In this document: one piece after another, positions 41,763 through 50,338 of the stretch | How positions within the stretch are numbered: the first letter of the stretch is position 1 | Layout of the letters: each line of letters opens with the position of its first letter | From: Bradyrhizobium zhengyangense | GTDB lineage: Bacteria > Pseudomonadota > Alphaproteobacteria > Rhizobiales > Xanthobacteraceae | Assembly (NCBI RefSeq): GCF_022012435.1 | Contig: NZ_JAKLUA010000001.1 | Span: 620,001 to 684,000 of the forward strand | Direction: 5' to 3' | Length of the DNA stretch: 64,000 nt | Program-made: the position numbers and the translations under genes | The notes under the pieces: generated by a model | Told to the model about the DNA's origin: nothing | Seen by the model: only the letters and a program-made list of their open reading frames with translations | Databases searched by the model: none

Positions 41763-44456
41763 CTAGGTAAATCTCCCGTTCGGATCCGTGTACCGATACG
41801 TGTAGGTGTTGTTGTTCATGTCCTCATAGGTCCGGATTTCGAGCACCACATAAACGATCTTCCACGAACCAGAGCCGGGATCGATATTGTTCGGAAGAAA
41901 CGCGCTGGGGTTCGCCGTCGTGGCATTCGAGTTGCCGTAGGTGATCAGTTCCTGCACCCAATAGCCCGGACTCAGTCCGGATGCGTCGCCGGGCTGCGGA
42001 TCGGGCAGCAGCAACAGCGCGAAGCGGTAGGACGCAATCACGCTGCTGGCCCAGGCCGGGTCGATCGCGAGTTTCGCACTGTCAGGCAGATTGCCCCAGT
42101 TCGGTGGCCCCCACGGTGGGGTTGCGCTGAACGGCTGCAATGAAACGCCCCATTGCGCGGTCTTCGTGTCGATCGTGGTGCTCGAATAGCCGCCTTTGAC
42201 CCCGAGCATGACGCTGCCCGAGCTCGAGACTCCACCGATGAGCGGCACCCCTGCCTTGGCGTCCCAATAGAAACCGAGCGCGACCGAGCCGCCGACATTC
42301 CAGGAGCCATTGTGCATGGAGGTTTGCAGCCCCGTGAAAGCGGAGCCGGTCACTCCGCCAAGCGTCCAGGAGAAGTTGAGATATTTTTGCGACTGCTCGC
42401 CGGCGGCTGCGCCGAAGTCGAACGCGGCCGGCCAGATCACGGAATCGAAATAGTCGGTGATTGTGCCCTTCGTCAGCGCAGCCATCGTGGCATTGATGCC
42501 GCAGGGCGTGCTGTCGGAGCGCGTCCCGTCGATCGTATAGGTCATGAGATCTCCGGGCGTCACCATGAACGGCACGTAGTCGTAACCGTTGGACTGACCG
42601 GTGCTTGGATTCGTCACCGCGAAGATCGGTGCCTGCGGGGCCGAGATGGTGGCGTTCTGTGTGCCGTCGCTGATCACATTCTTGTTTGCGTCGAGGAAGC
42701 GCAAATTGGTGATCGACACCGAACCCGACGCTGCGAACACCGTGCCGTAGGGGACGATGCCGTTCCCGATCATCGACCCCTTATCGACGCTCGCGGTTGC
42801 GGGCTGCTGGAGCGGCTGCGTGAGGGTGCTCGAGGTCGAGGTCGACCATGTCTTGACGTAACCGCCGGAAGCCGACGCATCCCAGGCCATGCCCGCGCCG
42901 CCGCCCTCGCCAAACGATTCGTCGCCGACCTCGGCACCAATCTTCCCGTTGGTGGTCAGGGTCCCGCCCAAATTCCAGCTCTGCTCGCCCTGCTCCTTCT
43001 TCTCTTGCGACGTTCCGTAGATCACCGAGCCTAGATCGTTGGTCGTGCTTTCGAACTGCCAACCGATGATGTTCGAGACAGGCAGCGGGATCGGTCCTTC
43101 GATGATCCCGGTAACGACGACGGCGGGTCCCACCGTCGGCGAATACAGCGAGATGTTGGCGTAGTTCGAGATCACCTCGGCCGTGCCGTATGGCTGCACC
43201 TGCGCCACCGTCGTCCCGCCGTAGAACAACAGCTGCAACAGCTGATAGGAGGTGGTGGTCATATTGCCGGTGCCGTCCGCGTTCGGCTCCGGCGTGGACT
43301 GCGCCGGATTGGTGGTGTCGACGATGAACAGCATGCTGGCCGGCGTGCTCGTGTCCGCCGAGGAAGCCGTCACGGTGTACTGGCTCGCATAGGCGAGCGG
43401 CCCGTAGGTCGAGAACGTCTCGAACAGCAGGGCCTTCGACAGGTTCTTCTCGCTGGTGACCGACGACCCGCAGGCGATGATGCGACCCGCAGGATCGGGC
43501 AGCACCGTGAGCGGAGATTTGGTTGCGACCGGGCTCGACCAGGCGAGCGCCGGCTGTCCCGCAGCCGGCGAGCCGTTGTCGTCAAGCGGCCAGGTGAGCG
43601 CAACCTGGAACGACGCCTTGTTCGACCCGTTCGCGTCGGCCATGGTCAGCGTCAGGACCGTCACCATGTCGAGCGCGAGGTTGTTGCTGCTATCGGCGTC
43701 GCTGACTTGCGGGACGATCGCGAGGCCGATCCGATTGCCGAGGCTGATGCCCGAGCGGCCGGCCGCGGCAGGCAGCAATGCGCCGATTTCGGCAGCGCTC
43801 CGCGCCGTCGACGAGCCGTTCCGCGCGGGCCAGCTTCCGAACACGCCTGCGCTGCTGGTGATGGTTTTGGTCGGCTGCTGGTCGGCCACGTAATAGACGC
43901 CGACCATTGCGAAATCCATCAGCTTGCCGTTCTCGATCGGAAACGGCTGCACCATTCCCACCAGGAATGCCTGCGATCCCAGGGAAACTGCACTGATGGA
44001 GGCCCCGTCCTGCAGGGCAAAGGGAAGATTGTTCTCGTCGCATAGCACGAAGCCCGCGAGCCAGTCCGTCGGCGCGCTGGAGCTTCCCGGCGGCGTGACT
44101 GATGTCAGCGAGCTCACCATGACGCCGGCGTTGTTCGATTCCTTCCACAAATCAGGCTGATTCCAGAACAAATACAGGGCCGGGACTTCGCCGGACTGGA
44201 TCGCGAGCGCGCATCCGCCCTTGGTTTGCGGCGCAAATCCGTTCGGCAGCGTGAGCCGGCTGTTCGACCAAGAGCTCTTGTTGCCAAGCGTGGTGGACGC
44301 GAAGCCCAAATCGGTCGAGTAGAGCGACTGCTGGATGTCGGAATGTTCGTCCGCGCCGACGACGAAGATGTCCGCGCCGAACAGTGCGACGGCATTGCCC
44401 TGGGGCCTTGCCCCAAAGCCGAGCTGAATTTCCGGATTTTGCGCGGGGGTCGCCAT
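41763..44456 (-). CDS. Large protein of unknown family, possible beta-pore or surface protein
   Basis: The 897-residue product starts MATPAQNPEIQLGFGARPQG and has no signal peptide or membrane helix. Residues 15-400 are beta-rich, with propeller-like spacing (VALFGADIFVVGADEHSD, LYLFWNQPDLW, FLVGMVQPFP, SPLTVLPDPAGRIIACGSS). Residues 455-580 and 690-770 are Gly/Ser/Thr-rich alternating strands (YVKTWSTSTSSTLTQ, VPYGTVFAASGSVSITNL, GGSVALGFYWDAKAG). That pattern resembles aerolysin-type insertion regions, but I cannot name a family. There are only 3 cysteines. It is a single gene, with low similarity to anything I recognise. Confidence 0.85.
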   Translation of the reverse strand: MATPAQNPEIQLGFGARPQGNAVALFGADIFVVGADEHSDIQQSLYSTDLGFASTTLGNKSSWSNSRLTLPNGFAPQTKGGCALAIQSGEVPALYLFWNQPDLWKESNNAGVMVSSLTSVTPPGSSSAPTDWLAGFVLCDENNLPFALQDGASISAVSLGSQAFLVGMVQPFPIENGKLMDFAMVGVYYVADQQPTKTITSSAGVFGSWPARNGSSTARSAAEIGALLPAAAGRSGISLGNRIGLAIVPQVSDADSSNNLALDMVTVLTLTMADANGSNKASFQVALTWPLDDNGSPAAGQPALAWSSPVATKSPLTVLPDPAGRIIACGSSVTSEKNLSKALLFETFSTYGPLAYASQYTVTASSADTSTPASMLFIVDTTNPAQSTPEPNADGTGNMTTTSYQLLQLLFYGGTTVAQVQPYGTAEVISNYANISLYSPTVGPAVVVTGIIEGPIPLPVSNIIGWQFESTTNDLGSVIYGTSQEKKEQGEQSWNLGGTLTTNGKIGAEVGDESFGEGGGAGMAWDASASGGYVKTWSTSTSSTLTQPLQQPATASVDKGSMIGNGIVPYGTVFAASGSVSITNLRFLDANKNVISDGTQNATISAPQAPIFAVTNPSTGQSNGYDYVPFMVTPGDLMTYTIDGTRSDSTPCGINATMAALTKGTITDYFDSVIWPAAFDFGAAAGEQSQKYLNFSWTLGGVTGSAFTGLQTSMHNGSWNVGGSVALGFYWDAKAGVPLIGGVSSSGSVMLGVKGGYSSTTIDTKTAQWGVSLQPFSATPPWGPPNWGNLPDSAKLAIDPAWASSVIASYRFALLLLPDPQPGDASGLSPGYWVQELITYGNSNATTANPSAFLPNNIDPGSGSWKIVYVVLEIRTYEDMNNNTYTYRYTDPNGRFT

Positions 44457-44732
44457 TCACACACCTCCTCCGGCAGACGCCTGTCATGCCGCCGGCGGCA
44501 TTACAGTCTATGGTTGCGACAATTGGAAGTCGCATTCTGGTGACGATGCACATGTCTGGCGGGCGCGCGGCAAAGCCACCATCGCCGCAAGTCTTGTCGC
44601 TGGGCAGCGAGAGACCTGCGGACTTACGGCACTTCCGAAGGTGGTAGGAGAAGCTGGGGCGTGTGATGCAGCCGGGAGCGAACGTGACCCGCTCGCATCC
44701 GTCGCGAAGCATGAACGCTGCCAGCAGCCGCT
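44457..44732. other. Intergenic region upstream of the large unknown gene
   Basis: These 276 bases separate the 897-residue gene from the secreted protein gene upstream on the same strand. No coding frame is supported. The 5' side of the large gene has AGGAGGTGTGTGA just before the ATG, a very strong ribosome site. Confidence 0.5.
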
Positions 44733-45362
44733 TCAGTTCGTCGTGGTCTTGCCGCCGCGCATGGACACGAGCTTGTCCTCGCGAAATCCGAGAATGAGCC
44801 AAGCGGTTTCATCGAAACCGTGTGCGAGCTTTCCCGCGTGAGAATACACCATCTGAGCCGCTTCCGACTTCGACGGCGGTCCCAACGCCGTGATGATCTC
44901 CTGACGCGACATACCCAAATGCAGCTTGCCGTCGAAGACGACGGGCAAGAACTTTTCCGGGATGCTGGCGCAATCGGTCGAGGCGCCGGCGTCCGTCCCG
45001 ACGAGCTCTTCAACGATCTCGGTGACGCGATGGTCCGTACCGCCCATCTCTCCGCTGGACATCACCCATATCAGATGCTGCGCGCGCCGATAACACAGCC
45101 AGTAGACGCTGCCTGCAGCGTCGCCCTGGTGTTGGATGGTCCCTTCGCCCACGGCTTTGCGGACCGCGCCGAGCGGCGTCTCCTCGAAGCGGCCGGCGAA
45201 TGTGCCCAGCGAAAAGCGGATCGCCAATCTCTTCACGACCGTCGGCGGCACGCGCTCGAGCGCATGTTCGTCGAATGGCGGCGGCGAATGCGCGGAGCAG
45301 TCGCGCGTAGGAATCCCGAAAAGGAGAAGCAGCAGCAAAAAGAGCGTCTTTGTCCGAGCCAT
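44733..45362 (-). CDS. Secreted protein with BamE/SmpA-like end
   Basis: The 209-residue product has a signal peptide (TKTLFLLLLLLFGIPTRDCS). A domain with three or four cysteines follows. The C-terminal portion DGKLHLGMSRQEIITALGPP, then LAWLILGFREDKLVSMRGGK-like, has the GMS-x-x-x-V/I-x-x-x-L-G-P-P pattern of SmpA/BamE-type repeats. It is probably periplasmic, and the role is unknown. Its 5' end lies in the repeat shared with 41195. Confidence 0.65.
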   Translation of the reverse strand: MARTKTLFLLLLLLFGIPTRDCSAHSPPPFDEHALERVPPTVVKRLAIRFSLGTFAGRFEETPLGAVRKAVGEGTIQHQGDAAGSVYWLCYRRAQHLIWVMSSGEMGGTDHRVTEIVEELVGTDAGASTDCASIPEKFLPVVFDGKLHLGMSRQEIITALGPPSKSEAAQMVYSHAGKLAHGFDETAWLILGFREDKLVSMRGGKTTTN

Positions 45363-45397
45363 GCAGCTTAGTCGCGTTGGCTCGACAAGGGTTCAGA
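45355..45397. repeat. Dispersed 43-base repeat, second copy
   Basis: GAGCCATGCAGCTTAGTCGC followed by GTTGGCTCGAC and GGGTTCAGA matches GAGCCATGTGACTTAGTCGC followed by CCTGGCTCGCC and CGGTTCAGG at 41195-41236. At this copy the ATG complement belongs to the start of the minus-strand secreted protein gene. The first copy lies in front of the PilZ gene. Confidence 0.55.
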
Positions 45398-45415
45398 CGA
45401 ACTTACTTTCTCTCA

Positions 45416-45736
45416 TTAGGGAGAGCCTGCCGCCGCAAGACGCACGCCGGCGACGAGTGCGGCGGCAGCGAAGCCAACGGCCAACGCCGCCCACTCCTTG
45501 CGCGTCACTGTCATGACGGCAAGCGAGGCCGCGCAGCCGACGATGCTTGCCAGCCCACCTTCGAGGCAGGCGGCCGCCACGAAGGCAACGAAGAGATTCC
45601 CGGGAGCCAGTTGGAAGAACCTTGCCATTGCGCTGCCCTCTCGCATCAATCCGCCCGCGAGAAACCCTCCTGATCGCATGGCATAGCTGACAAGCCCCAG
45701 CACACAGATGGCCGCGAGCGTACGCCAGTCAAGCAT
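45416..45736 (-). CDS. azlD: AzlD-family membrane protein
   Basis: The 106-residue protein has three or four transmembrane helices (LAAICVLGLVSYAMRSGGFL, APGNLFVAFVAAACLEGGLA, WAALAVGFAAAALVAGVRLA). The size fits AzlD, the small partner of AzlC in branched-chain amino acid export. Its start overlaps the azlC stop by 8 bases. Confidence 0.82.
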   Translation of the reverse strand: MLDWRTLAAICVLGLVSYAMRSGGFLAGGLMREGSAMARFFQLAPGNLFVAFVAAACLEGGLASIVGCAASLAVMTVTRKEWAALAVGFAAAALVAGVRLAAAGSP

Positions 45737-46454
45737 GGTCGGCGCGCATCATGCTGAAGCCGGTGCCGATCGCGCCGCCGGCCAGCATGGCCCAATTCGG
45801 CGATACGAATCTGCCGACAAGAAGTGCGCCCGCAGCCGACAGCAGCCAAGGCAGAACAGAACGCGCGCCACGCCACTGGGTCGGCAGCAGGGTGACGATG
45901 AACGCTGCAGGAAGCAAAGCTGCGGCGACTGAAAGCGGGCCATCCGGTGCCAGCGGCAGGCCGTAGCCAAGGGCGGTCCCTCCCATCCAGCCGACGGCCA
46001 TGGGCACGCTCGCGCCCAGCAGATACCCGATATCGGCATCGTTGCTTTCCGCGTCCGCGCTCGTCATGAGCCAGGAGGCGTCCGCCAGGAGAAACAGGAT
46101 CGGCAGCGTGATGCGCTTTCTGAGTTGGCCGAAGATCTGGTAGAGGTGAGCGCCCATGACGAGATATCGCGCGTTTGTCGCGATACAGGCCACCGCCATC
46201 GGAATGATCGGCGGGACCGCGGCCCACATACCGAGAGTGACAGCCTGCGCCGTGGCAGAGTAGACGACGACGCTGAACAGAACTGAAGGCACGAAGCCGA
46301 GCCCGACACCGCGATAGGCGACACCCATGACCACGCCAGCCACACCATTGCTCAACAGGAACGGAAGCGCCGCGAGCAAGCCGCGCCGAAACCCTGCGCG
46401 TGAGCAGATCGCCTTTACCGAAGACGCGGGTTGCGTTGTAATGGTCATGACCAT
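45729..46454 (-). CDS. azlC: AzlC-family permease
   Basis: The 241-residue membrane protein shows GLLAALPFLLSNGVAGVVMG, YSATAQAVTLGMWAAVPPII and ACIATNARYLVMGAHL, the core AzlC motifs. With AzlD it forms an exporter for branched-chain amino acids or analogues. The first ATG (46454) and the third codon ATG (46448) both lie inside an 18-base palindrome. It is divergent from a CGNR regulator, its likely controller. Confidence 0.88.
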   Translation of the reverse strand: MVMTITTQPASSVKAICSRAGFRRGLLAALPFLLSNGVAGVVMGVAYRGVGLGFVPSVLFSVVVYSATAQAVTLGMWAAVPPIIPMAVACIATNARYLVMGAHLYQIFGQLRKRITLPILFLLADASWLMTSADAESNDADIGYLLGASVPMAVGWMGGTALGYGLPLAPDGPLSVAAALLPAAFIVTLLPTQWRGARSVLPWLLSAAGALLVGRFVSPNWAMLAGGAIGTGFSMMRADHA

Positions 46455-46456
46455 TA
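46439..46456. promoter_or_regulatory. 18-base perfect palindrome in the azlC/CGNR gap
   Basis: TAATGGTCATGACCATTA is fully symmetric and lies across the azlC start codons, 23 bases from the divergent regulator's ATG. It is a good candidate operator of the CGNR protein. TATATAG just beside it may be a -10 element of the regulator gene. Confidence 0.6.
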
Positions 46457-46478
46457 TATAGGCCCGGCAGGCTCAGCC

Positions 46479-47102
46479 ATGTCAAGGGATCCCCAACGCG
46501 CAGCGACGCAATTTTTCGGCGGCAGAGTCTGTCTCGACTTCGCCAACACGTTGGATTGGCGGACATCTGGTGATCCGCAGGAGCTGATCCCCGACTACAC
46601 CGCCTTTCTCGGCTGGTGTGCCCGCCGGGGAACCCTGTCACATCAGGCGATCAAGGCGCTCGAAGTGATCGCCCAAAAGAAGCCGGCTGCCGCTGCCGCC
46701 GCACAAGCCGAGCTCCTCTCGCTGCGCTCGGAGATCTGGAGCATCTGTGATGCGCTACGCCGGGGCGAGCGCAGCGACTTGGCATCTGTAAATGCTCTGC
46801 TCGCGCAAGCTCCGCCGCAGCCGAGCCTCGTTCGAACCGACGGCCCGTATGTGCACAATTTTTCGGGCCGGACTCTCTCCGAACCGCTCTGGCCCATCCT
46901 GTGGTCCCTGACTGCGGTTCTGACGTCGGCAGATGCATCGCGCATCGGTTGCTGCCAGGCTGACGGTTGCGGCTGGTTCTATGTCGACGAAAGCCCGAAC
47001 CGAACCCGCCTGTGGTGTTCAAGCGAGGTCTGCGGAAATCGCGAGCGAGCGCGACGCGCCTACGCCAAGCGCCGAAAGACGATCCCCGGCAAGAGAGGCT
47101 GA
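46479..47102 (+). CDS. CGNR zinc-finger (ABATE domain) regulator
   Basis: The 207-residue protein has an N-terminal ABATE domain (FFGGRVCLDFANTLDWRTSG, YTAFLGWCARRGTLSHQAIK). The C-terminal CGNR zinc finger is visible as CQADGCGWFYVDESPNRTRL followed by WCSSEVCGNRERARRAYAKR. The cysteines and the invariant C-G-N-R are intact. These proteins are stress-type transcription regulators. The divergent azlCD genes are the likely target. Confidence 0.9.
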   Translation: MSRDPQRAATQFFGGRVCLDFANTLDWRTSGDPQELIPDYTAFLGWCARRGTLSHQAIKALEVIAQKKPAAAAAAQAELLSLRSEIWSICDALRRGERSDLASVNALLAQAPPQPSLVRTDGPYVHNFSGRTLSEPLWPILWSLTAVLTSADASRIGCCQADGCGWFYVDESPNRTRLWCSSEVCGNRERARRAYAKRRKTIPGKRG

Positions 47103-47317
47103 CACTTCGAAGGGAATGAGGCGCGACGAAATTCCGGAATTGCACACAACTCATCAGCTCCATGCGGCTCGCATCGGCCTGACGCGGTTGAAAGCCTGCG
47201 CCGCTGGACTGCACCTCCCGAATATCTCAAGATGGTTTCAGTATCAGTGCACCAGATCGTCCGGGCCCGGCGCGAGTGACGTGCACCGCAATAAAATTCA
47301 AAAAACGGCAGGGAACG

Positions 47318-48937
47318 ATGCAGCGAAAAGGAAATCTGGCGCTCGATGGTGCCATGGCTGGCCTGGCTCTGGTCGCGGCCATCACGGTCATTACGATCTC
47401 GCCGGCAAGCGCCGACGATTCAGCCAACATACCGCCCGCGCTCAAATGCGCTGACTTGGCCGGCTGGAAGATGCCGGGATCGACGGCGTCAGTCACCAAG
47501 GCCGAAATGGTGCCGGAGGCGCCGCCGGGGACCGTGCAGCCGTCGCCGCCGGCGCCGGCCACCGTATCGGTGGCGCTTCCGCAAAACTGCCGCGCCGATG
47601 GCGTGATCGATCAGCGCGTCGGGCTCGAGGGCAAGTCCTACGCGATCGGCTTTGCCGTCGCCCTGCCCGATCGCTGGAACGGCCGGTTCCTGTTTCAGGG
47701 CGGCGGCGGTTTGAACGGCTCGATCCGGCCGCCGCTGGGTTTCCAGGCGGCCGGCGAGGTGCCGGCGCTGGCGCGCGGCTTTGCCGTTGTTACGACCGAC
47801 AGCGGTCATCAGGGCGCGGTGTTCGATGCCTCGTTCCTGAAGGACCAGGAAGCCGCGCTCAACTTCGCCACTGCATCGGTCGGCAAGGTGACGATCGCCG
47901 CCAAGGCGATCGTCGCGCATTACTATGGCCAGGGCGCAAAACGTTCCTATTTCACGGGCTGCTCGACCGGGGGCCGCGAAGGCATGCTGGCGTCGGCGCG
48001 CTATCCCGAACAATTCGACGGCATCGTCGCCGGCGCGCCTGCGATGCGCACCGGCAACTCCAATATCGGTCTCGCCTGGGCCAACGCTGCCTTCAGCCGG
48101 ATCGCGCCGAAAGATGCGTCCGGCAAGCCGGAGCCCGCCAAGGCCTTTTCCGCTGATGAGCGCAAGCTGATCACCAACGCGATCCTCGATGCCTGCGACG
48201 CCAAGGACGGCGTCAAGGATGGCCTGATCTTCCACGCTAAGGCCTGTCAATTCGATCCCGCGGTCCTCACCTGCAACGGCGATGTCAAGGAGTCCTGCCT
48301 GGCGCCGCCGCAGGTCGATGCCCTGAAAAAGGCTTTTGCCGGACCGAAGAATTCGCGCGGCACGCCCATCTACCCGCCGTTCCCGTGGGACAGCGGCGTG
48401 GCATCCGAAGGCGTTGCCCTTCCCGGCATCCTGGCGACAGGCGCGCGCAGTCCGGTCGGACCGCCTGTTTGGGAAAGCATCGACGTCGATCAACTCGAAG
48501 ACCGCGTCAACGCGAGCGGGATGGATCGCCTCGCCAACACCGCCTACTGGACCAACCTGTCGAGCTATTTCGGCCATGGCGGCAAGCTGCTATTTTACCA
48601 CGGTGTGAGCGACCCCTGGTTCTCGGCGAACGACACCGTGAATTACTACGAGCGCATGGCGGCGGATTCCGGCGGCATGGAGATGGTGCGGGAGAGATCG
48701 AGCCGGGCCTTCCTGGTGCCCGGCATGGGCCACTGCTCGAGCGGCGCAACGCTCGATCATTTCGATCTCCTCACCGCGGTCGTGAACTGGGTGGAAGACG
48801 GCAAGGCGCCCGATGCGGTGGTCGCGACCGGACCCGCCTTCCCCGGCCGCAGCCGGCCGCTTTGCGCCTATCCGCAACATGCGCAGTACAAGGGCCAAGG
48901 CGATCCGGAGAGCGCGGCGAGTTTTGAGTGCAAGTAG
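47318..48937 (+). CDS. Tannase/feruloyl esterase family protein, secreted
   Basis: The 539-residue protein starts MQRKGNLALDGAMAGLALVA with a signal peptide cut near ASA-DDS. It shows the tannase-family nucleophile motif SYFTGCSTGGREGMLASARY, the calcium/lid region rich in Cys (DACDAKDGVKDGLIFHAKAC), the acid FYHGVSDPWFSANDT and the His in VPGMGHCSSG. The flanking Cys pair for the family's CS-D-HC motif is present (GCS and GHC). It hydrolyses aromatic plant esters in the periplasm or outside. Confidence 0.88.
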   Translation: MQRKGNLALDGAMAGLALVAAITVITISPASADDSANIPPALKCADLAGWKMPGSTASVTKAEMVPEAPPGTVQPSPPAPATVSVALPQNCRADGVIDQRVGLEGKSYAIGFAVALPDRWNGRFLFQGGGGLNGSIRPPLGFQAAGEVPALARGFAVVTTDSGHQGAVFDASFLKDQEAALNFATASVGKVTIAAKAIVAHYYGQGAKRSYFTGCSTGGREGMLASARYPEQFDGIVAGAPAMRTGNSNIGLAWANAAFSRIAPKDASGKPEPAKAFSADERKLITNAILDACDAKDGVKDGLIFHAKACQFDPAVLTCNGDVKESCLAPPQVDALKKAFAGPKNSRGTPIYPPFPWDSGVASEGVALPGILATGARSPVGPPVWESIDVDQLEDRVNASGMDRLANTAYWTNLSSYFGHGGKLLFYHGVSDPWFSANDTVNYYERMAADSGGMEMVRERSSRAFLVPGMGHCSSGATLDHFDLLTAVVNWVEDGKAPDAVVATGPAFPGRSRPLCAYPQHAQYKGQGDPESAASFECK

Positions 48938-48952
48938 CGGAGATGTGGGCGC

Positions 48953-48980
48953 CAATTGAGCGCGCTGTGACCGTAATTCC
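48953..48980 (-). repeat. Palindromic-repeat family copy A (left border of foreign patch)
   Basis: CAATTGAGCGCGCTGTGACC followed by GTAATTCC differs by only a few bases from the repeat at 51959-51984. It starts 16 bases after the tannase stop and abuts the stop codon of the first gene of the foreign patch. It is oriented opposite to the copy at 51261. Confidence 0.65.
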
Positions 48981-49594
48981 TAAGGAAGGCCGGTTGGAAT
49001 GGGCCCGGGTGACGGCATGGCAGCCGCGCGAGTCGCAATTTCGAATTGTCGCACAAGTCGATAAGCCAGTTCCTGGTATCGCAACGCCTCGGTCTCGGTG
49101 GGTTCGCTCATGTTATGAGCCGCGGCGTTTCCGATCTGACGGAGCTCGTGAAGCAAATCCACCGTTGTCTTGTCGATCAGTTGATTCCGGTCCAATTCGC
49201 TCACCGTCTTAGGAAAGCTTGCCCGCCCCCTGGACATGCCAACTGCTGAGGCAAACGAATTGACCGCAGTTTCGATGTCCGCACGGGCTTGCATTATGGC
49301 CGCTCGTGGCGATAGCCTCGCAAGCGCATCTAGCCGCGACTTCTCGTCGACGTCGGGGGCCGGCACGAGTTCGGGTTCGGGCGGTTCAGGAAGCCGCTTT
49401 GCATCTTCCTCTGCTTTATCGAGCCCAAACGATATTTGGACATCTTTGTATTTGAGTATCAACAACGGGAGAAGCTCGTTCAGCTTCTTCCGAAACGATA
49501 AGAGGACGCCCAACAAACCGATCGGCCATGCAAAGGCGGCCACCATCGACGTGACCGCCTTCACAATTTCGGCCGTGAGTGTGAAACCGTCCAT
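48980..49594 (-). CDS. Membrane protein with DUF4145-like C-terminal domain
   Basis: The 204-residue protein starts MDGFTLTAEIVKAVTSMVAA. It has one membrane segment (about residues 12-33), a helical linker rich in Pro/Glu, and a C-terminal helical domain with LLHELRQIGNAAAHNMSEPT. The L-R-x-I-G-N-x-A-A-H motif is that of DUF4145, a HEPN-related family often found in defence and restriction islands. It is coupled by an ATGA-type overlap to the gene upstream. A role in phage defence is suggested only by domain type and island context. Confidence 0.65.
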   Translation of the reverse strand: MDGFTLTAEIVKAVTSMVAAFAWPIGLLGVLLSFRKKLNELLPLLILKYKDVQISFGLDKAEEDAKRLPEPPEPELVPAPDVDEKSRLDALARLSPRAAIMQARADIETAVNSFASAVGMSRGRASFPKTVSELDRNQLIDKTTVDLLHELRQIGNAAAHNMSEPTETEALRYQELAYRLVRQFEIATRAAAMPSPGPIPTGLP

Positions 49595-50046
49595 CAGAGC
49601 CGTCGGCGAAACGACGACACGTTTAGGCCAGCTTCAAGAAGTTTGTCAGCCATGGCAGGCTTTTCCGCAGGCGCTGCGGCATTCATGCCGACGAGATCCC
49701 CAAGCGTTAAGTCGGTGAGTTTGACTGTCTTGAGCATCGCCTTCACAAGCTCCGGCGAGAACGTCAGCCCGTGGTTCTCAACTAGGCTTTGCTGCAATTC
49801 GCTTCCAAAGGTTGCTTTGAACAGCCGCATAACGTCGTTCCGCGTAAGACCGACTTCCATTCTGTAATTTCCGGTAAGTTTAAGCGGCTGATACCAAGCA
49901 ACAGTGATGCCACAGCCGGAATTATACATGACCGGTTTATCGCGATAAGCCGTGCCATCTTCTCTATACTCAACGCCGGGCAGGAAATGATTGGCAATCT
50001 TCGTCTCGCCCATGTCTCGACTCCAGCCACGAACCGTGATTTCCAT
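49594..50046 (-). CDS. Unknown protein, first gene of a two-gene unit in the foreign patch
   Basis: The 150-residue product MEITVRGWSRDMGETKIANH and so on is soluble. Its N-terminal half (about residues 1-70) is beta-rich, with MYNSGCGITVAWYQPLKLTG, and its C-terminal half is helical (MADKLLEAGLNVSSFRRRL). I recognise no family. AGGTGA precedes the ATG. GC content here is clearly lower than in the chromosome around it. Confidence 0.65.
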   Translation of the reverse strand: MEITVRGWSRDMGETKIANHFLPGVEYREDGTAYRDKPVMYNSGCGITVAWYQPLKLTGNYRMEVGLTRNDVMRLFKATFGSELQQSLVENHGLTFSPELVKAMLKTVKLTDLTLGDLVGMNAAAPAEKPAMADKLLEAGLNVSSFRRRL

Positions 50047-50338
50047 ATTTCACCTCCCATGCTGTTTATAGTTCCCATATTTGCGATAAAATGCGTTTTT
50101 TGAGAGGCGATAAACAGTATCGCGGCTCTCCCGGCTAATTAATGCGACGTATAGGGCTGGGTGGCGGCGTGCGAAGACCGAAGCTTGATGCTGCAAAGCG
50201 GAGGGAGAAGTACCGGGCGGCGGAATAGCCTTTGCAAAGAAAACCGAGTCTCAGCCATGCATCTGGCTTCGACGATCGCATTACCTGCCTCCGCTTGCCG
50301 AGTCATCTACGCAACCGTAGGATGATTGCGGGGCAATC

